Below the pieces are notes generated by a model. It saw nothing but the letters and a program-made list of their open reading frames with translations, was not told the DNA's origin and did no database searches. Positions 1 to 7,234 of a stretch of DNA of 28,593 bases are shown piece by piece. The position numbers were made by a program, and so were the translations under genes. Numbering within the stretch: the stretch's first letter is position 1; every line of letters begins with the position of its first letter. The stretch is from an uncultured Collinsella sp. (GTDB taxonomy: Bacteria; Actinomycetota; Coriobacteriia; Coriobacteriales; Coriobacteriaceae), in assembly GCA_900539035.1 (NCBI GenBank), contig UQAU01000024.1, forward strand, positions 1 through 28,593, given 5' to 3'.

Positions 1-1095
1 CCGCGCGGCGTGGGCAACTCCTTCCAGGCCCTGGAGGACGGCACCGCCTACACCTACCTGGTGGACGCCCACTGGTCCCTCGAGTTGAAGAAGACGTACA
101 CCTTCGTGAACCTCGCCGACCCGGAGCTCGCCATCGAGTGGCCCATCCCGCTGGCCGAGGCCACCGTCTCCGAGGCCGACCTCAACCACCCGATGCTCAA
201 GGACGTCGTCCCCATGGCGCCCAAGAGGACGCTCGTCACCGGATGCAATGGCCAGCTGGGCCATGCGGTGCGTGCGCTGGCGGAGGAGCGCGGCGTGGCG
301 AAGGACTTCGACTTCTGCGACATCGACACCTTCGACATGTCCGACCCGGACGCCTACGCGCAGTACGACTGGTCGCTCTACGGCACCGTCATCAACTGCG
401 GCGCCTACACCGCCGTGGACAGGGCCGAGACCCCCGAGGGCCGCGTGACCGCCTGGAAGGCCAACGCCACCGGGCCGGCGCTGCTCGCCCGCACCTGCGC
501 CGGGCACGGGATCACCCTGGTCCACGTGAGCTCCGACTACGTCTTCGACGGCACCGCCGAGGTGCATGACGAGGACGAGCCCTTCAGCCCGCTTTCCGTC
601 TACGGCCAGACCAAGGCCGCCGGCGACATCGCCGTGGCCGGCTGCCCGCGCCACTACATCATGCGCAGCTCCTGGGTCATCGGCGAGGGCCGCAACTTCG
701 TCAAGACCATGAAGGGGCTGTCCGACCGTGTAGCCGACCCGGACGACAAGCTGGACCAGGCCACCGTGGTGGACGACCAGCTGGGCCGCCTGACCTTCAC
801 GCGCGACATGGCTGCCGCCATCTTCCACGTGCTGGGCTCGCACGCCCCCTACGGCACGTATAACTGCACCGGCTCCGGCGCCGTGAAGTCCTGGGCCGAC
901 ATCGCCCGCGCCGTCTTCGAGGCCGCCAACGGCAATGGGGACAGGGTCGTGCCGGTATCGACCGCCGACTACTACGCCGGCGCCGCCGGCCCCGTCGCCC
1001 CGCGCCCGGTCCACTCCGCGCTCGACCTGTCCAAGCTCGAGGCTGCCGGCTTCCACATGCCCGACTGGGAGGAAGAGCTGGGGGAGTACATCTAG
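1..1095 (+). CDS. Bifunctional dTDP-4-dehydrorhamnose 3,5-epimerase / reductase (RmlC-RmlD fusion), 5' end outside window
   Basis: This gene makes dTDP-L-rhamnose in the cytoplasm: the RmlC part epimerises dTDP-4-keto-6-deoxyglucose and the RmlD part reduces the product with NADPH. The frame is open from base 1. The first ~70 codons match the C-terminal end of RmlC (PRGVGNSFQALED corresponds to the usual P-GFAHGF-LED strand). A short linker follows, then a complete RmlD domain with the nucleotide-binding TGCNGQLG near position 235, the HVSSDYVFDG strand near 520, and the catalytic YGQTK (Y-x3-K) near 600. The TAG stop is followed by a terminator. The in-frame GTG at 10 is probably internal, since it falls within the RmlC fold. 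Codon choice is strongly C/G-ending, more so than in the transporter genes that follow. RmlC-RmlD fusions are known in actinobacteria. The upstream epimerase active site cannot be seen. Confidence 0.9.
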   Translation, partial: PRGVGNSFQALEDGTAYTYLVDAHWSLELKKTYTFVNLADPELAIEWPIPLAEATVSEADLNHPMLKDVVPMAPKRTLVTGCNGQLGHAVRALAEERGVAKDFDFCDIDTFDMSDPDAYAQYDWSLYGTVINCGAYTAVDRAETPEGRVTAWKANATGPALLARTCAGHGITLVHVSSDYVFDGTAEVHDEDEPFSPLSVYGQTKAAGDIAVAGCPRHYIMRSSWVIGEGRNFVKTMKGLSDRVADPDDKLDQATVVDDQLGRLTFTRDMAAAIFHVLGSHAPYGTYNCTGSGAVKSWADIARAVFEAANGNGDRVVPVSTADYYAGAAGPVAPRPVHSALDLSKLEAAGFHMPDWEEELGEYI

Positions 1096-1126
1096 ACGCT
1101 CTAGCCGCTATTAACTTTTCGAGAGT

Positions 1127-1156
1127 AAAAGCCGCCGTTCTTTAACGGCGGCTTTT
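1127..1156. terminator. Bidirectional intrinsic terminator between convergent genes
   Basis: A perfect 13-bp inverted repeat (1127-1139 and 1144-1156) with a 4-base loop. It has an A-run on the left and a T-run on the right, so it can stop transcription both from the rhamnose gene and from the oppositely directed glycosyltransferase gene. Confidence 0.9.
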
Positions 1157-1206
1157 CTTGTTGGTGGCTATCTGCGCAGTGGTGCCAATAGTATTTTGCG
1201 GAAGAT

Positions 1207-2178
1207 CTACCTCTCGCTTGGCTTGGAAGTAGGGTGGCCGGGCTGGTCATCGTAGGCGTATTTGCTGTACACGTTGACCTCCCACTGCTTTTTCTCAACC
1301 TTTGCCACAGAATCCAGGATGAATCCGGTCGCAAGGCTCAGTCCGCACAGGAACATAAACGAGGCGGCGAGCATGGCGGTGGGGAAGCGCGGGACCAGGC
1401 CGGTCTGGAAAAACTCGACAATGATAGGCATGCCCAGGGCGAGGCCGATGAGCGCGAATAGAATCGCGACAAGGGTGAAGAACTTCAGCGGGCGGTAGTC
1501 CTTGAACAGCGTGCCGATCATCGCGACGACTTTAATGCCATCGCTGACGGTGTTGAGTTTGGACTGGGAGCCCTCGGGACGGTCGCGGTACTCGATGGGT
1601 ACATCTTTGATGCGCCAGCGGTGGTCGACGGCGTGGATCGACAGCTCGGTTTCAATCTGAAAACCCTCGGAAAGCACGGGGAAGGTTTTGACGAATGGGC
1701 GGCTCATGGCGCGGTAACCGGTCATGACGTCATCGAAACTGTAGCCATAGATCCACTTGATCATGGCGCGTACCAGGTTGTTGCCAAAGCCGTGGAAGGC
1801 ACGCTTGTTCTCCTCGGCGTAGGTGCCGTTGGAAAGGCGGTCACCCACGGTCATGTCGGCCGTGCCGTTAAGGATGGGCTCGCAGAGGGCCTTGGCCGAC
1901 TCGGCGGGGTAGGTGTCGTCGCCGTCGACAATCAGGTAGCAATCAGCTTCGATATCGCGAAACATCTGGCGGCAGACGTTGCCCTTGCCCTGACGGGGCT
2001 CAAAGCGGACTGTGGCGCCGTGCTCGGTGGCAATGCGTGAGGTATCGTCCGACGAGTTGTTGTCATAGACATAGACCGTCGCCTGCGGAAGCTCGCGGTG
2101 AAAGTCGTCGATGACTTTGCCGATCGTGAGCGCTTCGTTGTAGCAAGGGATGATGACGGCGATGGATTCAGAATTCAC
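1207..2178 (-). CDS. GT2 family membrane glycosyltransferase (DPM/DPG synthase-like)
   Basis: A 323-residue family 2 (GT-A fold) glycosyltransferase that probably moves a sugar from a nucleotide donor to a polyprenyl phosphate or a growing glycan at the inner face of the membrane. The N-terminus has VIIPCYNE (8-15), a DNNSSDDT motif (39-46) and the metal-binding DGDD (85-88). An ERxxGxSK-like segment lies near 200-207. Two hydrophobic helices at about 232-256 and 267-290 precede a short charged tail, as in GtrB- or DPM1-type enzymes with a C-terminal anchor. The start is GTG, preceded by TAAGGAG seven bases upstream; no in-frame ATG fits better. It lies between rhamnose synthesis and a polysaccharide exporter but is transcribed alone and divergently from the exporter. 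Donor and acceptor cannot be named from sequence. Confidence 0.85.
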   Translation of the reverse strand: MNSESIAVIIPCYNEALTIGKVIDDFHRELPQATVYVYDNNSSDDTSRIATEHGATVRFEPRQGKGNVCRQMFRDIEADCYLIVDGDDTYPAESAKALCEPILNGTADMTVGDRLSNGTYAEENKRAFHGFGNNLVRAMIKWIYGYSFDDVMTGYRAMSRPFVKTFPVLSEGFQIETELSIHAVDHRWRIKDVPIEYRDRPEGSQSKLNTVSDGIKVVAMIGTLFKDYRPLKFFTLVAILFALIGLALGMPIIVEFFQTGLVPRFPTAMLAASFMFLCGLSLATGFILDSVAKVEKKQWEVNVYSKYAYDDQPGHPTSKPSER

Positions 2179-2338
2179 TTAATGCTCCTTATACATTCAA
2201 TCCTAGAAAGTATAGCCGTTTGGGCCTGGCATCCTAAGATGTGGGTTAGTTCTCCAGTTTTGTTGCGCGAATCGTTTGCATGGCCGTCGGGTCTATACTG
2301 TTCGTTTGTCAACGATTACGAGTAAAGGAGTTGCATCC

Positions 2339-3184
2339 GTGTCGGATCAGACAAAGCAACAAGAAACTCGCAGTCTGCCTGCGACGTTTGCTAAGAACGA
2401 ATTTGAGAAGGACGCGTTTATCCTTCGTCAGCTGGTTACCAAGGATTTTAAGATCAAGTATCGCCGTAGCGTTCTGGGCGTCGCATGGTCGGTGCTCAAC
2501 CCGCTGCTGATGATGATCGTCATGGCCATCGTGTTCTCGACGATTTTTGGCCAGGGCCGCAATGGCTCAATGACGCCCGAGATGTACCCGCTGTACTTGA
2601 TCGTGGGTAACATCACCTTTGCCGTCATGTCTGAGTCTACTAACCAGGCCCTGACGTCGATCGTGGGCGCTGCCCCTCTGCTCAAGAAGGTTAAGGTGCA
2701 CCGCTGGGTTTTCCCGGTGCAGAAGGTGCTCTTCTCGCTGGTCAACTTTGCCTTCTCGCTGGTCGCCGTCGCCATCGTCATGCTGTGGTTCCGCGTTATG
2801 CCTTCTTGGCACCTGATTCTGTTGCCGGTTTGCCTGCTGCTGCTTATGTGCTTCTGCATGGGCCTGGGCATGATGCTCTCTGCCCTTACGGTCTTCTTCC
2901 GCGACGTTATGCATCTGTGGAGCGTCGTCATTACGGCGTGGACTTACATTACGCCCATCTTCTGGACGACTGACTATATTGCGCAAATGCCGCATCTCGT
3001 GCGTATCTTGATGTATGCGAACCCCATGTTCAACTACCTGCAGTTTATGCGCGATATCTTCCTGTTCCAGACTACGCCCTCGCTTATGACGTTTGGTATG
3101 TGCGTCGCTTGGGCGGTTCTTGCGCTTATTATTGGCTATACCGTGTTCCATAAGTCCGAGCGCAAATTTATCCTCTACATCTAA
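2339..3184 (+). CDS. Polysaccharide ABC transporter permease (Wzm/TagG-like, ABC-2 family)
   Basis: Membrane subunit of an ABC exporter for a lipid-linked polysaccharide such as an O-antigen-like or teichoic acid-like polymer. The 281-residue protein has a cytoplasmic N-terminal amphipathic region, the family signature LGVAWSVLNPLL before the first membrane helix, about six hydrophobic segments, and the GLGMMLSALTVFFRDV segment typical of ABC-2 permeases. The GTG start at 2339 is chosen because AAAGGAG lies 8 bases upstream at 2324-2330. The open frame extends back to 2276 but that part looks non-coding. The TAA stop overlaps the ribosome site of the ATPase gene, so the two are translated together. 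A TATACT -10-like box at 2294-2299 lacks a well-spaced -35. Codons are less GC-biased than in the rhamnose gene. Confidence 0.9.
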   Translation: MSDQTKQQETRSLPATFAKNEFEKDAFILRQLVTKDFKIKYRRSVLGVAWSVLNPLLMMIVMAIVFSTIFGQGRNGSMTPEMYPLYLIVGNITFAVMSESTNQALTSIVGAAPLLKKVKVHRWVFPVQKVLFSLVNFAFSLVAVAIVMLWFRVMPSWHLILLPVCLLLLMCFCMGLGMMLSALTVFFRDVMHLWSVVITAWTYITPIFWTTDYIAQMPHLVRILMYANPMFNYLQFMRDIFLFQTTPSLMTFGMCVAWAVLALIIGYTVFHKSERKFILYI

Positions 3185-3195
3185 GGAGTGCTGTG

Positions 3196-3963
3196 ATGAC
3201 TGAATCTGTTGTTGATTACAGCGAGCAGCCTCTGGCTGTCGAGGTCGACGACGTCACCATGATCTTTAACATGGCGTCCGAGTCGCTGACCAACCTCAAG
3301 GAGTACTTCATTAAGCTTGCCAAGCACGAGCTGTTCTTTGAGGAGTTTAGGGCGCTTAAGCACATCTCGTTTGATATTCATCGCGGCGAGGTTGTGGGTC
3401 TGGTCGGCACCAATGGCTCCGGCAAGTCTACGATGCTCAAGATTATCGCTGGCGTTCTTGAGCCTAGCGAGGGCAGCGTTAAGGTGCACGGTAACATCGC
3501 GCCGCTGATTGAGCTTGGCGCCGGCTTTGACCCCGAGCTGACCGCCCGCGAGAACATCTATCTGAACGGCGCCCTGCTCGGCTATACCAAGGAGTTCATC
3601 GACGCCAACTTTGACGGCATTATCGAGTTCGCTGAGCTGCAGAACTTTGTCGATATGCCGCTTAAGAACTTCTCTTCGGGCATGGTGGCGCGTATCGCCT
3701 TTGCAATCGCGACGATTACCGAGCCCGATATTCTGATCGTTGACGAGACGCTGTCCGTCGGTGATGTGTTCTTCCAGCAAAAGTGTGAGGCCCGCATCCA
3801 GCACTTTATCCAGAGCGGCGACGTGACGGTTCTGTTCGTTTCGCACTCTATGGAGCAGGTTGAGCGCATCTGCCAGCGTGCCGTTTGGATTGAGAAGGGT
3901 GACCTTCGCATGGACGGCCCGGTCGATGAGGTCTGCAAGGCGTACCGCGAGCAGTTCAACTAG
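3196..3963 (+). CDS. Polysaccharide ABC transporter ATP-binding protein (Wzt/TagH-like)
   Basis: The 255-residue ATPase that drives the permease encoded just upstream. Walker A is GTNGSGKST (71-79), the signature is FSSGM (159-163) as in Wzt and TagH proteins, Walker B is DILIVDE (178-184), the D-loop is LSVGD, and the switch histidine is H217. The protein ends right after the nucleotide-binding domain, so it lacks the C-terminal carbohydrate-binding domain of O9a-type Wzt. That suggests export without direct recognition of a capped chain end. ATG at 3196 has AAGGAG seven bases upstream; GTG at 3193 is also possible but would be only four bases away. A tRNA gene follows with no terminator in between. 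Confidence 0.92.
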   Translation: MTESVVDYSEQPLAVEVDDVTMIFNMASESLTNLKEYFIKLAKHELFFEEFRALKHISFDIHRGEVVGLVGTNGSGKSTMLKIIAGVLEPSEGSVKVHGNIAPLIELGAGFDPELTARENIYLNGALLGYTKEFIDANFDGIIEFAELQNFVDMPLKNFSSGMVARIAFAIATITEPDILIVDETLSVGDVFFQQKCEARIQHFIQSGDVTVLFVSHSMEQVERICQRAVWIEKGDLRMDGPVDEVCKAYREQFN

Positions 3964-3965
3964 GT

Positions 3966-3971
3966 TATAAT
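3966..3971 (+). promoter_or_regulatory. Candidate -10 box for tRNA-Arg(TCT)
   Basis: A perfect TATAAT lies directly after the wzt-like stop codon, about 47 bases before the tRNA. The hexamer expected 17-18 bases further upstream is a poor -35 match, so this is tentative. Read-through from the transporter operon is the alternative source of the tRNA transcript. Confidence 0.3.
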
Positions 3972-4017
3972 TACTTGCGCCTGACAGGCTTGTGCTTGCT
4001 TGGGCGTGCGGTTATTT

Positions 4018-4094
4018 GCTCCATTAGCTCAGTTGGATAGAGCAGGGGACTTCTAATCCCAAGGTCGACGGTTCGAATCCGCCATGGAGCACCA
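4018..4094 (+). tRNA. tRNA-Arg (anticodon TCT)
   Basis: A complete cloverleaf with a 7-bp acceptor stem (GCTCCAT with ATGGAGC), a D arm closed by GCTC/GAGC, the anticodon loop CTTCTAA giving TCT, a T arm with TTCGAAT, and an encoded CCA end at 4092-4094. The outermost anticodon-stem pair and one T-stem pair are mismatched. It reads AGA (and probably AGG) codons, which are rare in this GC-rich coding sequence. Confidence 0.95.
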
Positions 4095-4103
4095 TCGTTT
4101 ATT

Positions 4104-4136
4104 AAGCCCAGACCGCTTGGTGGTCTGGGCTTTTTT
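4104..4136 (+). terminator. Intrinsic terminator after tRNA-Arg(TCT)
   Basis: An 11-bp perfect stem (4104-4114 with 4122-4132), a 7-base loop, and a run of six T at 4131-4136. It also lies downstream of the convergent aroQ gene, but its T-run is much weaker in that direction. Confidence 0.9.
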
Positions 4137-4198
4137 CATCTTGTGTGTTGCTGGAGCCGAGCGCGAGCAAGCCGCTGCTGTTTGTTGGGGTTGGCATT

Positions 4199-4636
4199 TT
4201 ACTTTTCGAGATGCTCTTTCAGCAGCTCCAACGCGTGGGCGTAGCCCTTCAGGCCCTCTCCGGTGATGGTGGCGAAGCAGGCCAGACGGGCGTAGCTCAC
4301 CTGGCGGAAGTCTTCGCGGGTCTCGACTGCGCTAATGTGGACCTCCACAGCCGGGATGGCGACGGCTTTGAGCGCGTCCAGGATGGCCACGCTTGTGTGC
4401 GTGTAGGCGGCCGGGTTGATGGCGATGCCGTCGACCTTTCCGTAAGCCTCCTGGATCTTGTCGACGATGCTGCCCTCGTGGTTAGACTGGAAGACCTCGA
4501 CCTCGTCGAAGCCCTGTGCGGCACCCGCTTCCTGGCAGATCTGCACTAAGCGATCGTAGTTGTCGCTGCCGTAGATGCCTGGCTCGCGAATGCCGAGCAT
4601 GTTGAGGTTGGGGCCGTTAATGACGAGTGCTTTCAT
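4199..4636 (-). CDS. aroQ: 3-dehydroquinate dehydratase, type II
   Basis: Converts 3-dehydroquinate to 3-dehydroshikimate, the third shikimate step. The 145-residue length fits the small dodecameric type II enzyme. Visible motifs are NGPNLNMLG at 7-15, R17 and Y22 of the active-site lid (REPGIYG), SNHEGSIVDKI, INPAAYTHTSVAI, and EVHISA followed by REDFR. The ATG at 4636 is preceded by AAAGGAAG; an upstream extension of the frame runs through the hairpin at 4658-4698 and is not expected to be translated. It is the last gene of the aro operon and the only one separated from its neighbour by a terminator-like structure, so it may be expressed at a different level. Confidence 0.95.
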   Translation of the reverse strand: MKALVINGPNLNMLGIREPGIYGSDNYDRLVQICQEAGAAQGFDEVEVFQSNHEGSIVDKIQEAYGKVDGIAINPAAYTHTSVAILDALKAVAIPAVEVHISAVETREDFRQVSYARLACFATITGEGLKGYAHALELLKEHLEK

Positions 4637-4657
4637 GGTTGCTTCCTTTGCAGTTGA

Positions 4658-4698
4658 AAAACCACCACAAAGGTGCCTGCCCCCTTTGTGGTGGTTTT
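4658..4698 (-). terminator. Strong hairpin between aroE-aroK and aroQ
   Basis: A perfect 16-bp inverted repeat (4658-4673 with 4683-4698) with a 9-base loop. It begins two bases after the TAA of aroE-aroK and ends about 21 bases before the aroQ start codon. In the direction of transcription the stem ends in a short T-run, so it can act as a partial terminator. The GGTGCCTGCCCCC-type core also resembles a dispersed palindromic repeat. Confidence 0.65.
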
Positions 4699-4700
4699 GG

Positions 4701-5951
4701 TTAGAGAGCGGGTGGGAGGGTGTCGAGGAGGGCATGGGCGGTGTTGGCGGCGCAGTCGCGTGAGTCGATGATGTAGTCGGCCCAGGCGCGGTAGCGCGGC
4801 ATACGCTGCTCGGCCAGCTTGTCGATGCCGTCGCGCGCGGTGATGGGGCGGCCCTTGTGGGCGAGCTCGTCGAGCTTGCGGTTGAGCATCACGATTTGGC
4901 TGTTTTGGTGCAGCAGAGGGTAGTTCTCGTCGCGCGTAACCACGCCGCCGCCGGTGGAGAGCACCAAGCCGCTGCGCTTGGAGATGTCGGCCAGCGCTGC
5001 CGTCTCCTGCTCGCGGAAGGCCGCCTCGCCGCACTTGATGATAAAGTCGGCGCAGGGCATGCCAAGGCGCTCCTCGAGGGCGCGATCGAGATCGATGTGC
5101 TCGCGGCCCGTGAGCTGGGCGATCTGCTCGCCCACGCGGGTCTTGCCCGAGCCCGGCATGCCGATCAGCGCGATGTTCTGTTCGCGGCGTGACAGGCGCT
5201 CCGTTACGTCCAGGATCCTCTCGCGCGGGGTGGCTTTGCCGGTATAGCGCTCGACAGCTTGTGCCGCCTGGGCAACAAGCATAAGCAGGCCGCCGATGCA
5301 GGGGATGCCGCGGCGCTCGGCCTCGAGCATCAGGCCCGTGCGGGCGGGGTTGTAGACAATGTCGATGACGCCCTCGAGCGCATCGAGGCCTTCGAGCGTG
5401 CAAGGCGCGTCGGGGCAATGGGGGAACATGCCGGCGGGCGTGCAGTTGACGAGTAGGGAGGCGTCGGACTGCTGCGCGATATTGTCGTAGTTGACCTCGC
5501 TCGTGCGACCCACGGGTACGACGATGGCGCCCATGTCTCCCAGCACCATACTTGCCGTGGTGCCGGCGCCGCCGGTGGCACCGAGCACGAGGACCTTCTT
5601 ACCGGCAACCTTTACGCCCAGCTCTTCGACCAGGCATTGGAAGCCAAAGTAGTCAGTGTTGTCGCCGCGCAGACGGCCATCGGGCAGACGCGTGATCGTG
5701 TTGACGTTGCCCATGCGCTCGGCCAGCGGACTCAGCTCGTCCAGGTATTCCATGACGGCGCGCTTGTAGGGGATGGTCACGTTGGTGCCCTCCCATTCGT
5801 CGCCGGTCATAAAGGCCTGGAGGTCCTCGGGCTCGCGCTCAAATCGCACGTACTCGAGCCCCGCGAGCTCTTTGTAGATGGTCGGGGTGTAGCTGTGGCC
5901 CAGCACGCGGCCCAGCACGCCGTAGGGACGGGTTGCAGCGGAATCGATCAT
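4701..5951 (-). CDS. Fused shikimate dehydrogenase and shikimate kinase (AroE-AroK)
   Basis: A 416-residue bifunctional protein covering two consecutive cytoplasmic steps: NADPH reduction of 3-dehydroshikimate and ATP-dependent phosphorylation of shikimate. The AroE part (about 1-255) has the shikimate-binding GHSYTP (18-23), the catalytic lysine in NVTIPYK (K63), GDNTD (D100) and the cofactor loop GATGGAG (124-130). The AroK part (about 257-416) has Walker A GMPGSGKT (264-271), the metal-binding IDLD near 286-289, FREQET, the GGG motif at 334-336, and GRP at 368 before the lid. Separate enzymes are the rule in model bacteria. The ATG directly abuts the pheA stop codon, and its ribosome site GGAGGT lies inside the end of pheA, so translation is coupled. 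Confidence 0.95.
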   Translation of the reverse strand: MIDSAATRPYGVLGRVLGHSYTPTIYKELAGLEYVRFEREPEDLQAFMTGDEWEGTNVTIPYKRAVMEYLDELSPLAERMGNVNTITRLPDGRLRGDNTDYFGFQCLVEELGVKVAGKKVLVLGATGGAGTTASMVLGDMGAIVVPVGRTSEVNYDNIAQQSDASLLVNCTPAGMFPHCPDAPCTLEGLDALEGVIDIVYNPARTGLMLEAERRGIPCIGGLLMLVAQAAQAVERYTGKATPRERILDVTERLSRREQNIALIGMPGSGKTRVGEQIAQLTGREHIDLDRALEERLGMPCADFIIKCGEAAFREQETAALADISKRSGLVLSTGGGVVTRDENYPLLHQNSQIVMLNRKLDELAHKGRPITARDGIDKLAEQRMPRYRAWADYIIDSRDCAANTAHALLDTLPPAL

Positions 5952-7097
5952 CTAGAGTACCTCCGTGTAGCTGCCAAAGTAGGTGAAGTTCTCGCACACG
6001 TCGTCGATGGAATCGAGCAGGTCGTCGAGGGCCTTGCTGCCAAAGGGGCAGTCCAGATCAAAGTAGAACATAAACTCAAAGTCGCGGCCGGGGATGGGGC
6101 GGCTCTCGAGCTTGATGAGGTTGATATTGAGCGCGTAGAAGCGCTCGAGTACGCGATAGAGCGCGCCCGGCTCGTTGGCCGTGGTGATCATGAGCGAGGT
6201 GCGGTTGGCGCCGGGGTAGACGCGCGGCTCGCGGCTGATGACGACAAAGCGCGTGTAGTTGTTGTCCGAGTCCTGGATGTTGGGCTCCAGCATCTCCAGG
6301 CCATAGAGTGCCGCGCAGCTGCGCGAGGCGATGGCGGCGACGTCGGTGCGCTCGGAGTTGGCGACCATCTCGGCCGACATGGCCGTGTTTGGGTACTTGG
6401 TGGCGTGCAGGTCGTGCGCCTCGATAAAGCTGGCGCACTGCGCGATGGCCTGGCCGTGGCTGTAGACCTCGCGTATGTCCGCGAGCTTGGTGCCGGGCTT
6501 GACGAGCAAGTTGTGGTCGATCTTGAGGCGAAGCGAGCGCACGATGTGGAAGTCGAACTGGGCGAGCAGGTCGTAGACGGCGTTGACCGATCCGGCTGTG
6601 GAGTTCTCGATGGGCAGCACGCCAAACTCGCAGAAGCCGTCACGCACAGCGCGCATAACGCCTTCGAAGGTCTCGAAAAACGCGATGTCGGGCACGTCGA
6701 AGAGTTTGCACGCGGCGATCTGGCTATAGGCACCTTCCACGCCCTGGCAGGCGACGCTGGCAGTCTGGGGGAAGGGCGTGTCGAAGGCTACGGCCGTGGC
6801 GTGGGCCTTTTGCGAGACGGTGATGCCCTTGAGCTCGTTGATGTAGCGCTGCTGCTCGGCCTTGCTCATGCTCATGAGGAGACGAAACAGGGCGATGGTC
6901 TGTGCCTCGTAGCGCTCGGGCGCGCGGCTGGCGAGGTTGTTGAGCTTGGAGCGCTCGCGGGCGGGGTCAAAGACGGCCTTGCCCATCTCGATCTTTGATT
7001 TGGCGACCTCGGTGGCAATGTCCATGCGCTCGACAAAGCTGTTGAGGAGCGTGGTGTCGATGCCATCGATGGCCTGGCGGATGTCAGCAAGGTCCAT
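5952..7097 (-). CDS. pheA: Bifunctional chorismate mutase / prephenate dehydratase
   Basis: Converts chorismate to prephenate and then to phenylpyruvate. The 381-residue protein has an AroQ-class chorismate mutase helix bundle at about 1-90 and a prephenate dehydratase domain at about 103-290. The dehydratase has the IENSTAGS loop (163-170) and the catalytic YTRF (281-284). A C-terminal ACT domain carries GALY (311-314) and ESRP (331-334), the residues known to bind phenylalanine for feedback inhibition. ATG at 7097 is preferred over the GTG five codons upstream because AAAGGGG lies at the right distance before it and overlaps the GTG region. It follows a 137-base gap that carries a large palindrome, the widest gap in the operon. 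Confidence 0.95.
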   Translation of the reverse strand: MDLADIRQAIDGIDTTLLNSFVERMDIATEVAKSKIEMGKAVFDPARERSKLNNLASRAPERYEAQTIALFRLLMSMSKAEQQRYINELKGITVSQKAHATAVAFDTPFPQTASVACQGVEGAYSQIAACKLFDVPDIAFFETFEGVMRAVRDGFCEFGVLPIENSTAGSVNAVYDLLAQFDFHIVRSLRLKIDHNLLVKPGTKLADIREVYSHGQAIAQCASFIEAHDLHATKYPNTAMSAEMVANSERTDVAAIASRSCAALYGLEMLEPNIQDSDNNYTRFVVISREPRVYPGANRTSLMITTANEPGALYRVLERFYALNINLIKLESRPIPGRDFEFMFYFDLDCPFGSKALDDLLDSIDDVCENFTYFGSYTEVL

Positions 7098-7118
7098 AGG
7101 GACCCCTTTCACGTGTCG

Positions 7119-7194
7119 GTGATTTTTCTGGGACGGGGATTAAAAAATCATTGCGTACCTAATGATTTTTTAATCCCCGTCCCAGAAAAATCAC
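7119..7194. repeat. Perfect long palindrome (34-bp arms, 8-base loop)
   Basis: The arms 7119-7152 and 7161-7194 are exact reverse complements, separated by 8 bases. The arms contain a TCTGGGACGGGGATT core flanked by A- and T-runs, so each strand shows the same sequence and either can end in a T-rich half-stem. It lies between aroC and pheA, ending 21 bases before the pheA start codon. The perfect symmetry and AT-rich flanks inside a GC-rich operon suggest a REP- or MITE-like mobile palindrome, or an mRNA-processing or partial termination site. Confidence 0.85.
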
Positions 7195-7206
7195 TGGGTG
7201 GGCGTG

Positions 7207-7226
7207 GGGGGCCGGAGTTGGCCCCC
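7207..7226 (-). other. Small GC-rich hairpin after aroC
   Basis: A 7-bp stem of G/C pairs (7207-7213 with 7220-7226) and a 6-base loop, 8 bases beyond the aroC stop codon. There is no T-run, so it is not a convincing terminator. It may protect the 3' end of an aroC-containing transcript. Confidence 0.35.
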
Positions 7227-7234
7227 GGAGATTT

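Noticed and set aside
3977..3993. Short GCCTGACAGGC palindrome between wzt and tRNA-Arg(TCT) as a terminator or operator
   Set aside because: Only five pairs with a one-base loop and no T-run; this size is expected by chance.
4018..4136. tRNA-Arg(TCT) as an integration site for a mobile element
   Set aside because: No integrase gene, no repeat of the tRNA 3' end, and the sequence beyond it is the core aro operon.
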